From Stenotrophomonas pavanii (GTDB lineage: Bacteria; Pseudomonadota; Gammaproteobacteria; Xanthomonadales; Xanthomonadaceae), in NCBI RefSeq assembly GCF_900101175.1, contig NZ_FNFQ01000003.1, positions 369,262-433,261 on the forward strand: 64,000 nucleotides of DNA, read 5' to 3'. A program made the position numbers and the translations under genes. The stretch's first letter is position 1. Each line of letters opens with the position of its first letter. Under the pieces are notes generated by a model. The model was not told where the DNA came from, did not search any database, and was given only the letters and a program-made list of their open reading frames with translations. Of the stretch, positions 27,325-36,058 are shown piece by piece.

Positions 27325-29517
27325 ATGACCCGCCCTACCGCCCTTTGCGTTGCCGTCTGGATGGCCCTGCCGCTGTCCGCCCATGCTGCTGACGCGGCCA
27401 CCGCCGCACCCGATGCGCGCGAATTCGACCGCGTGCAGGTCACCGCCACCCGCACCGAGCGGGCGGTCAGTGACGTGGCGGCCACCGTCGATGTCATCGA
27501 CCGCGAGCAGATGGACCGGCACCTGGTGCAGGACATCAAGGACCTGCTGCGCTACGAGCCGGGCCTGTCGGTCAGCCGCAGTGCCGCGCGCTTCGGCCTT
27601 GGCAGCATCCGCATCCGCGGCCTGGACGGCAACCGCGTGCGCGTGCAGACCGACGGCATCGCCATGCCCACCAGCTTCGCGATCGGTTCGTTCTCCAACG
27701 CCAACCGCAACTTCACCGATCTGGACACGCTCAAGCGCGTGGAGATCGTGCGCGGTCCGGCCAGCTCGCTGTATGGCTCCGATGCGCTCGGGGGCGTGGT
27801 CGCCTTCGTCACCAAGGATCCGGCCGATTACCTGAAGGATGGCAAGGACAGCTACGTCGGCCTGAAGTTCGGCTACGACGGCGAGTGGAAGGGCCTGCTC
27901 GGCGGCGTGACCGGCGCGTTTGGTGGCGAGCACTGGAGCGGCATGGTCAACCTCAACCATCGCCAGGGCCAGGAAACCGGCAACAAGGGCGATGTGCGCA
28001 GCCTCGACAACACCCGCACTGCGCCCAACCCGCAGGACCGCGACGGTCGCAGTGGCCTGGCCAAGCTGGTCTATGCGCCGAGCGAGGACCAGCGTTTCCG
28101 CCTGACCGTGGAAGGCAACGAAGACACCACCGATACCCACGTGCTGTCCTCGATCGACCGCACCACCACCACCGGCATGAAGGCACGCGACACCCAGAAC
28201 CGCACCCGCGTGTCGTTCGCCCATGAAATGGATGCGCTGGACAAGGGCTTCGCCGACAGCCTGCACTGGCAGGCGTATACCCAGCACAGCGAGACCACCC
28301 AGGTCACCGACGAAGACCGTGCCAACCGCAGCCGTCGCCACCGCGAGTTCAGCTTCGACCAGCGCGTGTACGGCCTGCAGGCACAGTTCAACAAGGCGTT
28401 CAGCACCGGCAGTGTCGAACACGCGCTGACCTACGGCTTCGAGGGCGCGCGCACCGAGATCCGCCAGAAGCGCGACGGCTACCAGGTGCTGGCCAATGGC
28501 CAGACCAGCACCACCATCCTGCCCGACGCCTTCCCGGTACGCGATTTCCCGATCAGCAAGACCACCGAGCTGGGCCTGTACGCGCAGGATGAAATGCGCA
28601 TGGCCGGCGGCAAGCTGTCGCTGGTGCCGGGCGTGCGCGTGGACCGCTACGAACTGAAGCCGGAAGTGGACAGCATCTTCGCCGAGGACAATCCCGGCGT
28701 TGCGGTGGCCAGGCTGACCAAGACCAGCGTCTCGCCGAAGCTGGGCATGGTCTACCGCTTCACCGACGAATGGTCGCTGTTCGCCGGCTATTCGCGTGGC
28801 TTCCGCTCGCCGCCGTACAACGACGTCAACCTCGGTTTCACCAACTTCGCCTTCGGCTACACCGCCATTCCCAATCCGGACCTGAAGCCGGAAACCAGCG
28901 ACGGCCTGGAGCTGGGCCTGCGCTTCCTGTCGCCGGCGGCCTACGTCAGCGTCAGCGGCTACTACAACGAGTACAAGGACTTCATCGAGTCGCAGTCGCT
29001 GGTCGGCACCAACGCGCAGGGCCTGATGGTGTTCCAGTCGCGCAACATCGCCGATGCGCGCATCTACGGTGCTGAACTGAAGGCCGGCGTCGACTTCGGC
29101 CAGATCAGCCCGGGCCTGCAGGGCTGGGCACTGCGCAGTGCGGTGGCCTGGTCGCGCGGCGACAACAAGACCGAAGACACGCCGCTGGATTCGGTCGACC
29201 CGCTGCGCGGCACCGTCGGCCTGATGTACGACACCGATACCTGGGGCGTCGAACTGGCCGGTACCTTCGTCAAGCGCAAGGACCGCGTCGCCGCAGCGAC
29301 GGTGTACCGCCCGGCCGGCTACGGCGTGGCCGACCTGATGGCGCACTGGAACTTCGCGCCGGGCGCCACTTTCAACGTCGGTGTGTTCAACCTGGGCGAC
29401 AAGCGCTACATCGACTGGTCCAACGTGGGCTCGACACTGTCGCCGACCAGCCGCGTGCTGGATCGCTACACCAGCCCGGGCCGCACCTTCTCCGCCAGCC
29501 TTGCCGTTTCCTGGTGA
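27325..29517 (+). CDS. TonB-dependent heme/hemoglobin receptor
   Basis: The 730-aa outer-membrane receptor has a signal peptide (residues 1-22, ending LSAHA). Next come a TonB box-like stretch EFDRVQVTATRTERA, a plug domain (residues about 40-160, with RIRGLDGNRVRVQTDGI and ASSLYGSDALGG), and a 22-strand barrel ending in the required terminal Trp (LAVSW). The NPDLKPETS segment and the family pattern fit the hemoglobin/transferrin/lactoferrin receptor class. It should bring heme across the outer membrane with TonB energy. It is co-located with hemP and so Fur-controlled. Confidence 0.93.
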   Translation: MTRPTALCVAVWMALPLSAHAADAATAAPDAREFDRVQVTATRTERAVSDVAATVDVIDREQMDRHLVQDIKDLLRYEPGLSVSRSAARFGLGSIRIRGLDGNRVRVQTDGIAMPTSFAIGSFSNANRNFTDLDTLKRVEIVRGPASSLYGSDALGGVVAFVTKDPADYLKDGKDSYVGLKFGYDGEWKGLLGGVTGAFGGEHWSGMVNLNHRQGQETGNKGDVRSLDNTRTAPNPQDRDGRSGLAKLVYAPSEDQRFRLTVEGNEDTTDTHVLSSIDRTTTTGMKARDTQNRTRVSFAHEMDALDKGFADSLHWQAYTQHSETTQVTDEDRANRSRRHREFSFDQRVYGLQAQFNKAFSTGSVEHALTYGFEGARTEIRQKRDGYQVLANGQTSTTILPDAFPVRDFPISKTTELGLYAQDEMRMAGGKLSLVPGVRVDRYELKPEVDSIFAEDNPGVAVARLTKTSVSPKLGMVYRFTDEWSLFAGYSRGFRSPPYNDVNLGFTNFAFGYTAIPNPDLKPETSDGLELGLRFLSPAAYVSVSGYYNEYKDFIESQSLVGTNAQGLMVFQSRNIADARIYGAELKAGVDFGQISPGLQGWALRSAVAWSRGDNKTEDTPLDSVDPLRGTVGLMYDTDTWGVELAGTFVKRKDRVAAATVYRPAGYGVADLMAHWNFAPGATFNVGVFNLGDKRYIDWSNVGSTLSPTSRVLDRYTSPGRTFSASLAVSW

Positions 29518-29521
29518 CCCC

Positions 29522-30121
29522 ATGAGCCGAGCACTGTCCGCACGCAGGAATGACACCATCGCCGCGCTGCACAGCGCGGCCTGGCCGACCCCGGCACAGC
29601 TGGCCACGCTCGGCACCGTGCTGTGCCTGTACCACGCCGATGGCAACGAGCTGGGGGGCTGGCGGCAGGCCGTACGCGTGCACGCCTGCCAGGGCGTGGA
29701 CAGCGAAGGCCTGCGCGAAAGCCTGTGCTTCCTCGATGGCCGCGGCCGCTGCGTGTGGCGCCTGTACCTGCTGCCCGACAGCGATTTCCTGGCCTGGGAC
29801 CGGCTGGTCGCGGCGCTGCCGCCGGGCCCGGCGCACGACAGCGAGGGCAGTGTCGGCGAGCGCCTGTGGCGGCGCCTGGCCGGCCATCTCGGTGGCCAGC
29901 GCTGGCGGCTGTGTGCGCTGCGCCTGCATGCCGCCGACGACGGCCGCACGCTGGCGGCCAGCCTGTCGACGCTGTCGTCGCTGGGCGCGACCGCCGCGCG
30001 ACGTATTGCGCGCCTGGAAGGCGCCGAAGGCGAGCTGGTCGTCGACGATTGCTGCTGCGCCGATGCCGCACGTCGACCTGCGGCGCGCCTGCCCGGCGAG
30101 CCGCCACTGATCCGCCTGTGA
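29522..30121 (+). CDS. Heme-cluster protein of unknown function with Cys-rich C-terminus
   Basis: The 199-aa protein starts at MSRALSARRNDTIAALHSAAW, only 4 bp after the receptor gene. I do not recognise a family. It has no signal peptide, so it is probably cytosolic, and is mostly mixed alpha/beta by composition. Near the C-terminus it has a run of three cysteines after two aspartates (DDCCCADAA), which could bind heme or iron. The context suggests help with imported heme (trafficking or breakdown); this is inference from position only. Confidence 0.65.
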   Translation: MSRALSARRNDTIAALHSAAWPTPAQLATLGTVLCLYHADGNELGGWRQAVRVHACQGVDSEGLRESLCFLDGRGRCVWRLYLLPDSDFLAWDRLVAALPPGPAHDSEGSVGERLWRRLAGHLGGQRWRLCALRLHAADDGRTLAASLSTLSSLGATAARRIARLEGAEGELVVDDCCCADAARRPAARLPGEPPLIRL

Positions 30122-30194
30122 TCGGCGGCGGGCCGAATGTCCGTTGGCCGCCGATGGCCTCTCATTACATCTGCAACCCCGAAGGAAGACCCCG

Positions 30195-31130
30195 ATGAAG
30201 CTCCAGACAGCCAGCGTCCTGCTGCTGCTCGCCACCGGCGGCGTGGCCAGCGCGCAGCCCTCCGATGTCGCCCGCGACCACGACAGCATCCTTGCCCTGC
30301 AGGGCGAGTACACCGTCGATTTCGCATTCGACGAGACCGTGCTGCTGAGGCCCGGCTACGAGCGCGCCCCGGCGATGCGCAGCGGCGGCAACGAGCTGGT
30401 GATCGTGGTCGAGGACACGCCGAAGCGCATCGTGCTGCAGCACCTGCTGCTGGATGAGAAGAGCGGCCACATCACCAAGCACTGGCGCCAGGACTGGGTC
30501 TACGAAGCACCCAGCCGCTTCGAGTTCAGCGCCGACCAGACCTGGCAGGTGCGCCGCATTCCCGCAGCGGTGAACGACGGCGCCTGGACCCAGTGCGTGT
30601 ACGAAGTGAGCGACGCACCGCGCTACTGCGGCACCGGCAAATGGACCTATACCAACAACGTGCCGAGCTGGACCAGTGACCTGAGCTGGCGCCCGTTGCC
30701 GCGCCGCGAGTACACCAGGCGCAGCGACTACAACGCGCTGGCCGTGGTCAACCGCCACACGCTCACGCCCAATGGCTGGACCCACGAGCAGTTCAACACC
30801 AAGGTGCAGCGCAACGCCGACGGCAGCCAGGTGGAGATCGCCCGCGAGTTCGGCTTCAACGACTACGTGAAGACCACCGAGGTCGACTTCACCCCGGCGC
30901 GTGACTACTGGAAGGCCACTGCCGGTTACTGGGCCAAGGTGCGCCAGCGTTGGGACGGTTTCCTCGGCCAGGCCCCGGGCGTGCACCTGAAGACCAGGAT
31001 CGATGGCATGGCGATGATCATTCCGCTGTTCACCCAGGCCGAAGCGATCCAGTCTGGCAAGAAGGTGAAGGACAAGCAGATCGACGAAGTGTTTGCCAAG
31101 TACGTGGAAAAGGCGCCGAAGGAAGGCTGA
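30195..31130 (+). CDS. DUF6607 family secreted protein
   Basis: The 311-aa protein has a clear signal peptide (MKLQTASVLLLLATGG, cut near ASAQP). The mature periplasmic or outer-membrane part is rich in Trp and Tyr (TGYWAKVRQRW, TYTNNVPSWTSDLSW) and looks beta-rich. It matches the DUF6607 family, whose members sit near heme or iron receptors in xanthomonads. A GAAGGAAG ribosome site precedes it. Its role could be heme binding in the periplasm, but no motif proves this. Confidence 0.7.
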   Translation: MKLQTASVLLLLATGGVASAQPSDVARDHDSILALQGEYTVDFAFDETVLLRPGYERAPAMRSGGNELVIVVEDTPKRIVLQHLLLDEKSGHITKHWRQDWVYEAPSRFEFSADQTWQVRRIPAAVNDGAWTQCVYEVSDAPRYCGTGKWTYTNNVPSWTSDLSWRPLPRREYTRRSDYNALAVVNRHTLTPNGWTHEQFNTKVQRNADGSQVEIAREFGFNDYVKTTEVDFTPARDYWKATAGYWAKVRQRWDGFLGQAPGVHLKTRIDGMAMIIPLFTQAEAIQSGKKVKDKQIDEVFAKYVEKAPKEG

Positions 31131-31149
31131 TCGCCGCGGTGGAGAGGGG

Positions 31150-31210
31150 TGCCGGGCGTACCCGGCACCGCATCCACCTGCTTCCGGTGGGTGCCGAGCC
31201 TGCTCGGCAC
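31150..31210. repeat. Two GTGCCG palindromes after the heme cluster
   Basis: GTGCCGGGCGTACCCGGCAC (31150-31169) and GTGCCGAGCCTGCTCGGCAC (31191-31210) are two small hairpins between convergent genes. They may end transcription. They resemble the SMAG design but lack GTAG. Confidence 0.55.
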
Positions 31211-31232
31211 GCCGTCCGGAGGCGCAACCGAT

Positions 31233-33743
31233 TCAGGCCTCGCGCAGCGCCAACGCCGGCGGCGTATGCAGGATCGCCCGCGTACCCCACCAGCCCGCCA
31301 GCAGGCTCAACCCGATGCCGACCACGCCGCCGATCAGCAGGCCCGGCCACGGCGGCAGCATCGGCAGCTCGAACACCTTCTGCGACACCGCCACACCGAT
31401 CGCTGCGGCCGCGCCCACCGCCAGCATCGCCGCCAGCGTGCCCAACGCGCCGAACTCCACCAGCACGGCACCGCGCAGCTGGCGCCGGGTCGCACCCAGC
31501 GTGCGCAGCACCGCGCTGTCGTAGCGGCGCTCGCCGGCGGTGGCCTGCAGCGCCGCCAGCAGCACCAGCACGCCGGCCAGCAGGCTGAACACCATCACCA
31601 GCTGCACCGCCTGCGCGACCCGTTCCATCACGTCGCGCACCTGCGAGATCACCGCGTCCACGTCCAGCAGCGACAGGTTCGGCTGCGCGCGCACCAGCTC
31701 GCCCAGCCCGGCCGCGTTGCCGGACGGCAGATGGAAGGCCGACAGCAGGTTGTGCGGCGTATCGCCCACCGCGTTGGGGTTCAACAGCACGAAGAAATTC
31801 GGCCGGAACGTGTTCCAGTCGGCCTTGCGGATGCTGGTGACGGTGAACTCGCGCTGCTGCTCGCCTACGGAAATCGTAATGCGATCGCCCAGGTGCGCGC
31901 CGTAGCGCCGCGCCCAGCCGGTTTCCACCGAGGCTTCCGCCGCGGTGCTGCCGGCCTGCCAGAAGCGGCCTTCCAGCAGCGCATTGGCGGGCGGGAAGGT
32001 GCTGCGCCAGCTGAAGTTCAACGGCCGGTTCTCGTCGTCGTCCTCGCGGGGGCCGTTGCTCGTGCCGTTCCCTTCGGTGGCGGCCGGGTCCACGCGCAGC
32101 GGCGGCTTGCCGTTGATCGCGATCAGGCGGCCGGTCGCCATCGGCTCGATGCTGGCGTCGCCGGCGCCCAGTCCACGCAATGCGGCCAGCACACTGTCGC
32201 GTTGCTCGGGCTGGATGTTGATCAGGAAGTAGTTCGGCGTATCCGCAGGCAGGCGCTCGCGCCACTGCTGCAGCAGGCCGGGACCGGTCACCGCCAGCAG
32301 CAACAGCGCGCACAACGACAGCGACAGCCCGACCAGCTGCATCACTGCCAGCATCCGGCGCCGGGTCAGCGCGGCCAGGCCGAGCCGCCAGTGGCCATGC
32401 AGGCGGTGCTGCAGGCCGCGCAGCAGCTGCAGCAGCACGAAGCCGACCGCACCGGCCGCCAGCGCCAGCGCGGCCAGGCCGCCGAGCACCCACAGCGCCA
32501 GTTTCAGATCGCCGGTGACCTGCACCGCCAGCAGCAGGCTGGCCGCCAGCGCCGCCACATAGGCCAGCAACGACGCCGGCGGCAGGGCGGCGAAGGAACG
32601 GTTGAGCACGCGCATCGGCGGTACCCCGCGCAGGCGCAGCAGCGGCGGCAGGCCGAAGCCGAACAGCAGCAACAGGCCAATGCCCGCGCCGGTCAGTGCC
32701 GGCATCGCTTCCGGCAGCGGAAGGCGCTGCGGCACCAGGCTGCCCAGCACCTGCACCAGGCCTTCCTGCGCGGCCATGCCCAGGCCGATGCCGAGCGCGC
32801 AGGCCGGCACCGCCAGCATCAGCAGCTGCAGCGCCAGGCCCAGCAGGATGTCGCGCTGGCGCGCGCCCAGGCAGCGGAGGATCGCGACCTGGTCGATGCG
32901 GCGCAGCGCGAAGCGGTTGGCCGCCAGCGCGGTGGCCACACCGGCCAGCAGCACCGCCAGCAGCGCGCTCAGGCCGAGGAAGCGCCCGGCCAGATCGAAC
33001 GCCTGGCGCACGCCGCGCTGGGTGTCGTCCACGCTCAGCAGGCGCAGGCCCTTGACCTGCGGCAGCAGCCACTGGCGCAGGGCGGCAACCTGATCGGCCG
33101 GTCCGGCAAACATCAGCCGGTAATTGATGCGGCTGCCGGGGCCGAGGAGGCCGGTGCCCTCCACATCGGCGCGGTTGACCAGCAGGGTGGGGGAGAGGGT
33201 CAGCAGGTCGCCGCCGGCATCCGGCTCGGCCTCGATGATGCCGGCGATGCGCAGCGTGCCGGCGCCGAATTCGAGGTCATCGCCGGCCTTCAGGCCCAGC
33301 CCCTGCAGCAGGCGCGGGTCGGCATAGGCCTGGCCCTTGGGCGGCATGCCGGCACCTGCGATCAGCGCCCCGCCGGGCGTGGCCCGAACCCGCAGCGTGC
33401 CGCGCAGCGGATAACCCGCCTGTACCGCCTTGATGCTGGCCATCTGGCTGGCATCGCCGTTGAACAGCACGCTGCCGAAGCTGGCGATGCGGGTATGCGC
33501 CAGGCCACGCCGTTGCGCCTCGTCGGCGAATGCCTGCGGCGGATCATCGCGCCCGGCGATGCCGAGGTCACCGCCGAGCATTTCCGCCGCGCTGCCGGTC
33601 AGCGCCAGGTTGACCCGGTTCACCAGCGTGCCCACGGCGGTCATCACCGCCACGCCCAGCACCAGCGCAGCGAACACGGTCAGCAGATCGCCGGCCAGCG
33701 CTTCGCGGCGCAGCGCGCGCCACGCGTGACGCAGCAGCTTCAT
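31233..33743 (-). CDS. ybbP: FtsX-like ABC transporter permease, YbbP type
   Basis: The 836-aa permease has an N-terminal membrane anchor, a large extracytoplasmic domain, an FtsX-type set of helices in the middle, a second cluster (residues about 350-470), a second periplasmic domain and three final helices near the C-terminus. This is the MacB/LolC-related double-FtsX layout of E. coli YbbP (about 804 aa). The ATPase partner YbbA is directly upstream, overlapping by 4 bp. The YbbA-YbbP substrate is not firmly known; lipid or lipoprotein handling is suspected. Confidence 0.9.
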   Translation of the reverse strand: MKLLRHAWRALRREALAGDLLTVFAALVLGVAVMTAVGTLVNRVNLALTGSAAEMLGGDLGIAGRDDPPQAFADEAQRRGLAHTRIASFGSVLFNGDASQMASIKAVQAGYPLRGTLRVRATPGGALIAGAGMPPKGQAYADPRLLQGLGLKAGDDLEFGAGTLRIAGIIEAEPDAGGDLLTLSPTLLVNRADVEGTGLLGPGSRINYRLMFAGPADQVAALRQWLLPQVKGLRLLSVDDTQRGVRQAFDLAGRFLGLSALLAVLLAGVATALAANRFALRRIDQVAILRCLGARQRDILLGLALQLLMLAVPACALGIGLGMAAQEGLVQVLGSLVPQRLPLPEAMPALTGAGIGLLLLFGFGLPPLLRLRGVPPMRVLNRSFAALPPASLLAYVAALAASLLLAVQVTGDLKLALWVLGGLAALALAAGAVGFVLLQLLRGLQHRLHGHWRLGLAALTRRRMLAVMQLVGLSLSLCALLLLAVTGPGLLQQWRERLPADTPNYFLINIQPEQRDSVLAALRGLGAGDASIEPMATGRLIAINGKPPLRVDPAATEGNGTSNGPREDDDENRPLNFSWRSTFPPANALLEGRFWQAGSTAAEASVETGWARRYGAHLGDRITISVGEQQREFTVTSIRKADWNTFRPNFFVLLNPNAVGDTPHNLLSAFHLPSGNAAGLGELVRAQPNLSLLDVDAVISQVRDVMERVAQAVQLVMVFSLLAGVLVLLAALQATAGERRYDSAVLRTLGATRRQLRGAVLVEFGALGTLAAMLAVGAAAAIGVAVSQKVFELPMLPPWPGLLIGGVVGIGLSLLAGWWGTRAILHTPPALALREA

Positions 33744-34441
33744 GCCTGCGCCCCGCGCTCGACCGGCAGCAGGCGGCCGTCATCGATGCGGTGGATGTAC
33801 TGGCACCGCTGGGCCAGGCGCAGGTCGTGGGTGACCAGGACGAGGGTGGTGCCACTGCCGGCGTTGAGTTCGAACAGCAGGTCGCTGATGTGCTGGCCGG
33901 TGGCATGGTCGAGCGAGCCGGTCGGTTCGTCGGCGAACAGGATGCGCGGGCGGGTGACAAAGGCACGTGCCAGCGCCACGCGCTGCTGCTCGCCACCGGA
34001 CAGCTGGCGCGGGTAGTGGCGGGCGCGATGGGCCAGGCCGACCTGGGCCAGCACCTGGTCCACCCGTGCGCGGTCCTCGCGTCCGGCCAGTTCCAACGGC
34101 AGCGCGACGTTCTCGGCGGCAGTCAGCGCCGGCAGCAGGTGGAAGCTCTGGAACACGAAGCCGACCTCGCGCGCGCGCAGCTGGGCCCGAGCTTCCTCAT
34201 CCAGGTCGCCCAGGTTCTGGCCCGCCAGCGCGATGTGGCCGCGGCTGGGCAGGTCCAGTCCGGCCAGCAGGCCGAGCAGGGTGGTCTTGCCGGACCCCGA
34301 GGCACCGACGATGGCCACACTGGTGCCTTCATGGACGGTCAGGGTGATGTTGTCCAGTATGTGGACTTCACCCTCCGGGCCCTGCACGGACTTGCCGACC
34401 TGGTCGACGGCGATGGCGACGGGCGCGCTGCGGGGGGACAG
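33740..34441 (-). CDS. ybbA: ABC transporter ATP-binding protein, YbbA type
   Basis: The ATPase has Walker A GASGSGKTT, the LSGGEQQRV signature and Walker B RILFADEPTGSLD, and matches E. coli YbbA along its length. The start is odd. The conserved first strand (VAIAVDQVGKS) has no ATG, GTG or TTG upstream within reach. The only normal start, GTG at 34387, would remove that strand. A CTG at 34441 or an ATC at 34450 would give the right N-terminus, so the coordinates shown are provisional. It is divergent from tesA with a gap of about 20 bp, the same arrangement as in E. coli. Confidence 0.85.
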   Translation of the reverse strand: MSPRSAPVAIAVDQVGKSVQGPEGEVHILDNITLTVHEGTSVAIVGASGSGKTTLLGLLAGLDLPSRGHIALAGQNLGDLDEEARAQLRAREVGFVFQSFHLLPALTAAENVALPLELAGREDRARVDQVLAQVGLAHRARHYPRQLSGGEQQRVALARAFVTRPRILFADEPTGSLDHATGQHISDLLFELNAGSGTTLVLVTHDLRLAQRCQYIHRIDDGRLLPVERGAQA

Positions 34442-34462
34442 GCTGTCGATGAGGAGACTCCA

Positions 34463-35104
34463 ATGCGCAAGACGGGATGGAGCCGGCGAGCCGGCGCGAT
34501 GATGGTGCTGCTGCTGGGATTGGTGCTGCCCGGGCTGGCCGGAGCCAAAGGCCCGGCGGGCACGGTGCTGGTCCTCGGCGACAGCCTCAGTGCTGCCCAC
34601 AATATCCCCGCCGACGCCGGCTGGGTCAGCCTGCTGCAGCAGCGGGTCAGGCAACAGTCGAAAACGCCGCCGCGCATCGTCAATGCCAGCATGAGCGGAG
34701 AGACCACTGCCGGCGCGCTGACCCGCCTGCCGGGCCTGCTGGCGAAGGAAAAGCCGAGGGTGGTGGTGATCGCGCTGGGCGGCAACGACGCGCTGCGCGG
34801 GCTGACCCCGGCACAGGTGCAGGGCAACCTGGAAAAGATGGTGCAGGCCAGCCAGAAGGCCGGCGCCAAGGTGCTGCTGCTGGGCATCGACGTGCCGCCC
34901 AACTACGGGCCTGCTTACCGCCAGCGCCTGGCTGCGGCCTACAAGGCACTGGCCACGCAGTACAAGGTGCCGCTGCTGCCGTTCCTGCTGGAAGGCGTGG
35001 CCCTGCAGCCGGGCATGATGCAGGCCGATGGCCTGCACCCCACGGCGCAGGCGCAACCGAGGGTGCTGGACAACGTCTGGCCGCTCCTGCGGCCCCTGCT
35101 CTGA
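34463..35104 (+). CDS. tesA: TesA-type SGNH esterase/thioesterase
   Basis: The 213-aa periplasmic hydrolase has a signal peptide (residues 1-28, cut near LAGAK), catalytic Ser41 in GDSLS, a block III GGNDALRG and Asp/His in DGLHPTA. It hydrolyses acyl thioesters and lysophospholipids in E. coli. The start has GAGGAGA just upstream. The divergent tesA/ybbA-ybbP arrangement is conserved with E. coli, which supports the naming. Confidence 0.92.
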   Translation: MRKTGWSRRAGAMMVLLLGLVLPGLAGAKGPAGTVLVLGDSLSAAHNIPADAGWVSLLQQRVRQQSKTPPRIVNASMSGETTAGALTRLPGLLAKEKPRVVVIALGGNDALRGLTPAQVQGNLEKMVQASQKAGAKVLLLGIDVPPNYGPAYRQRLAAAYKALATQYKVPLLPFLLEGVALQPGMMQADGLHPTAQAQPRVLDNVWPLLRPLL

Positions 35105-35191
35105 ACGATTTACAACCCTCTTGACGGAACTTCACATCGCGTCCACCGTCGATCCGGCATGTTTCACAAAGCTGAAGTTAGAGGGAATCAC

Positions 35192-35905
35192 ATGCGTCAG
35201 ACGAAGGAGACCTCCGGCTTGGTGCTGGTGGTCGAAGACAACCGCAACATCTCCGAGATGATCGGGGAATACCTGGAAGGTCGCGGCTTCGAAGTCGACT
35301 ATGCACAGGACGGCCTGGATGGCTACCGCCTTGCGGCGGAGAACAGCTATGACGTCGTGGTGCTCGATCTCATGTTGCCGCGCCTGGATGGCATCGAAGT
35401 ATGCCGTCGCCTGCGCAACGATGCGCGCAAGTCCACACCGGTGCTGATGCTCACGGCACGCGACACGCTGGACGACAAGCTCACCGGCCTCGGTTTCGGC
35501 GCCGATGACTACCTGACCAAGCCCTTCGCGATCCAGGAGCTGGAAGCCCGCCTGCGCGCGCTGATCCGTCGCGAACGCCGCCAGGTCGGTTCGGAAGTGC
35601 TGAAGGTCGCCGACCTGGTGCTCGACCCGGTCAGCATGCGTGCCACCCGCGCCGGCACCGAGCTGCAGCTGTCGCCGATCGGCCTGCGCCTGCTGACCAT
35701 CCTGATGCGCGAATCGCCGCGCGTGGTCACCCGCCAGGAGATCGAACGCGAGATCTGGGGCAATGGCCTGCCGGATTCGGACACCCTGCGCAGCCATCTG
35801 TACAACCTGCGCAAGATCATCGACAAGCCGTTCGACCGTCCGCTGCTGCACACCGTGCAGAGCGCCGGTTACCGCATTGCCGATATCGCCCAGCCGATGG
35901 CCTGA
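35192..35905 (+). CDS. OmpR/PhoB-type response regulator
   Basis: The 237-aa protein starts at MRQTKETSGLVLVVEDN with GAGGGA upstream. The receiver domain has phosphoacceptor Asp59 in VVVLDLMLP and a conserved Lys in YLTKPFA; the C-terminal winged-helix domain (from about 135) has a GLPDSDTLRSHLYNLRKII recognition helix region. The length and wording recall ColR/VgrR regulators of Xanthomonas, which respond to metals and host signals, but this identity is not certain. The paired kinase follows 153 bp later. Confidence 0.88.
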   Translation: MRQTKETSGLVLVVEDNRNISEMIGEYLEGRGFEVDYAQDGLDGYRLAAENSYDVVVLDLMLPRLDGIEVCRRLRNDARKSTPVLMLTARDTLDDKLTGLGFGADDYLTKPFAIQELEARLRALIRRERRQVGSEVLKVADLVLDPVSMRATRAGTELQLSPIGLRLLTILMRESPRVVTRQEIEREIWGNGLPDSDTLRSHLYNLRKIIDKPFDRPLLHTVQSAGYRIADIAQPMA

Positions 35906-35963
35906 TCGGGGCCAGGCCGGTGCAGCATCAGGCCCGGCCGGGCAACGACCCCGCACCGGGCAC

Positions 35964-35995
35964 GGATGACCGGCCGGCGCTGCCGCCGGTCATCC
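35964..35995 (+). terminator. 11-bp hairpin between regulator and kinase
   Basis: GGATGACCGGC (35964-35974) pairs perfectly with GCCGGTCATCC (35985-35995) around a 10-base loop. It lacks a T-run, so it may be a partial attenuator or processing site that lowers kinase expression compared with the regulator. Confidence 0.5.
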
Positions 35996-36058
35996 TCCGT
36001 GCACGACTACGGCGCAGCGCGCTGCCTATAATCGCAGCGCTCTGACCGGGACCCCGCA

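Noticed and set aside
27079..30327. A long minus-strand ORF over the hemoglobin receptor region
   Set aside because: It is the antisense shadow of hemP, the TonB receptor and the following genes. It has no known domains, while the plus-strand genes have signal peptides and family motifs.
31149..34016. A 955-codon plus-strand ORF opposite ybbP-ybbA
   Set aside because: It is low-complexity Gln/Arg/Ala sequence typical of antisense frames in GC-rich DNA, and ybbP-ybbA on the other strand are clear.
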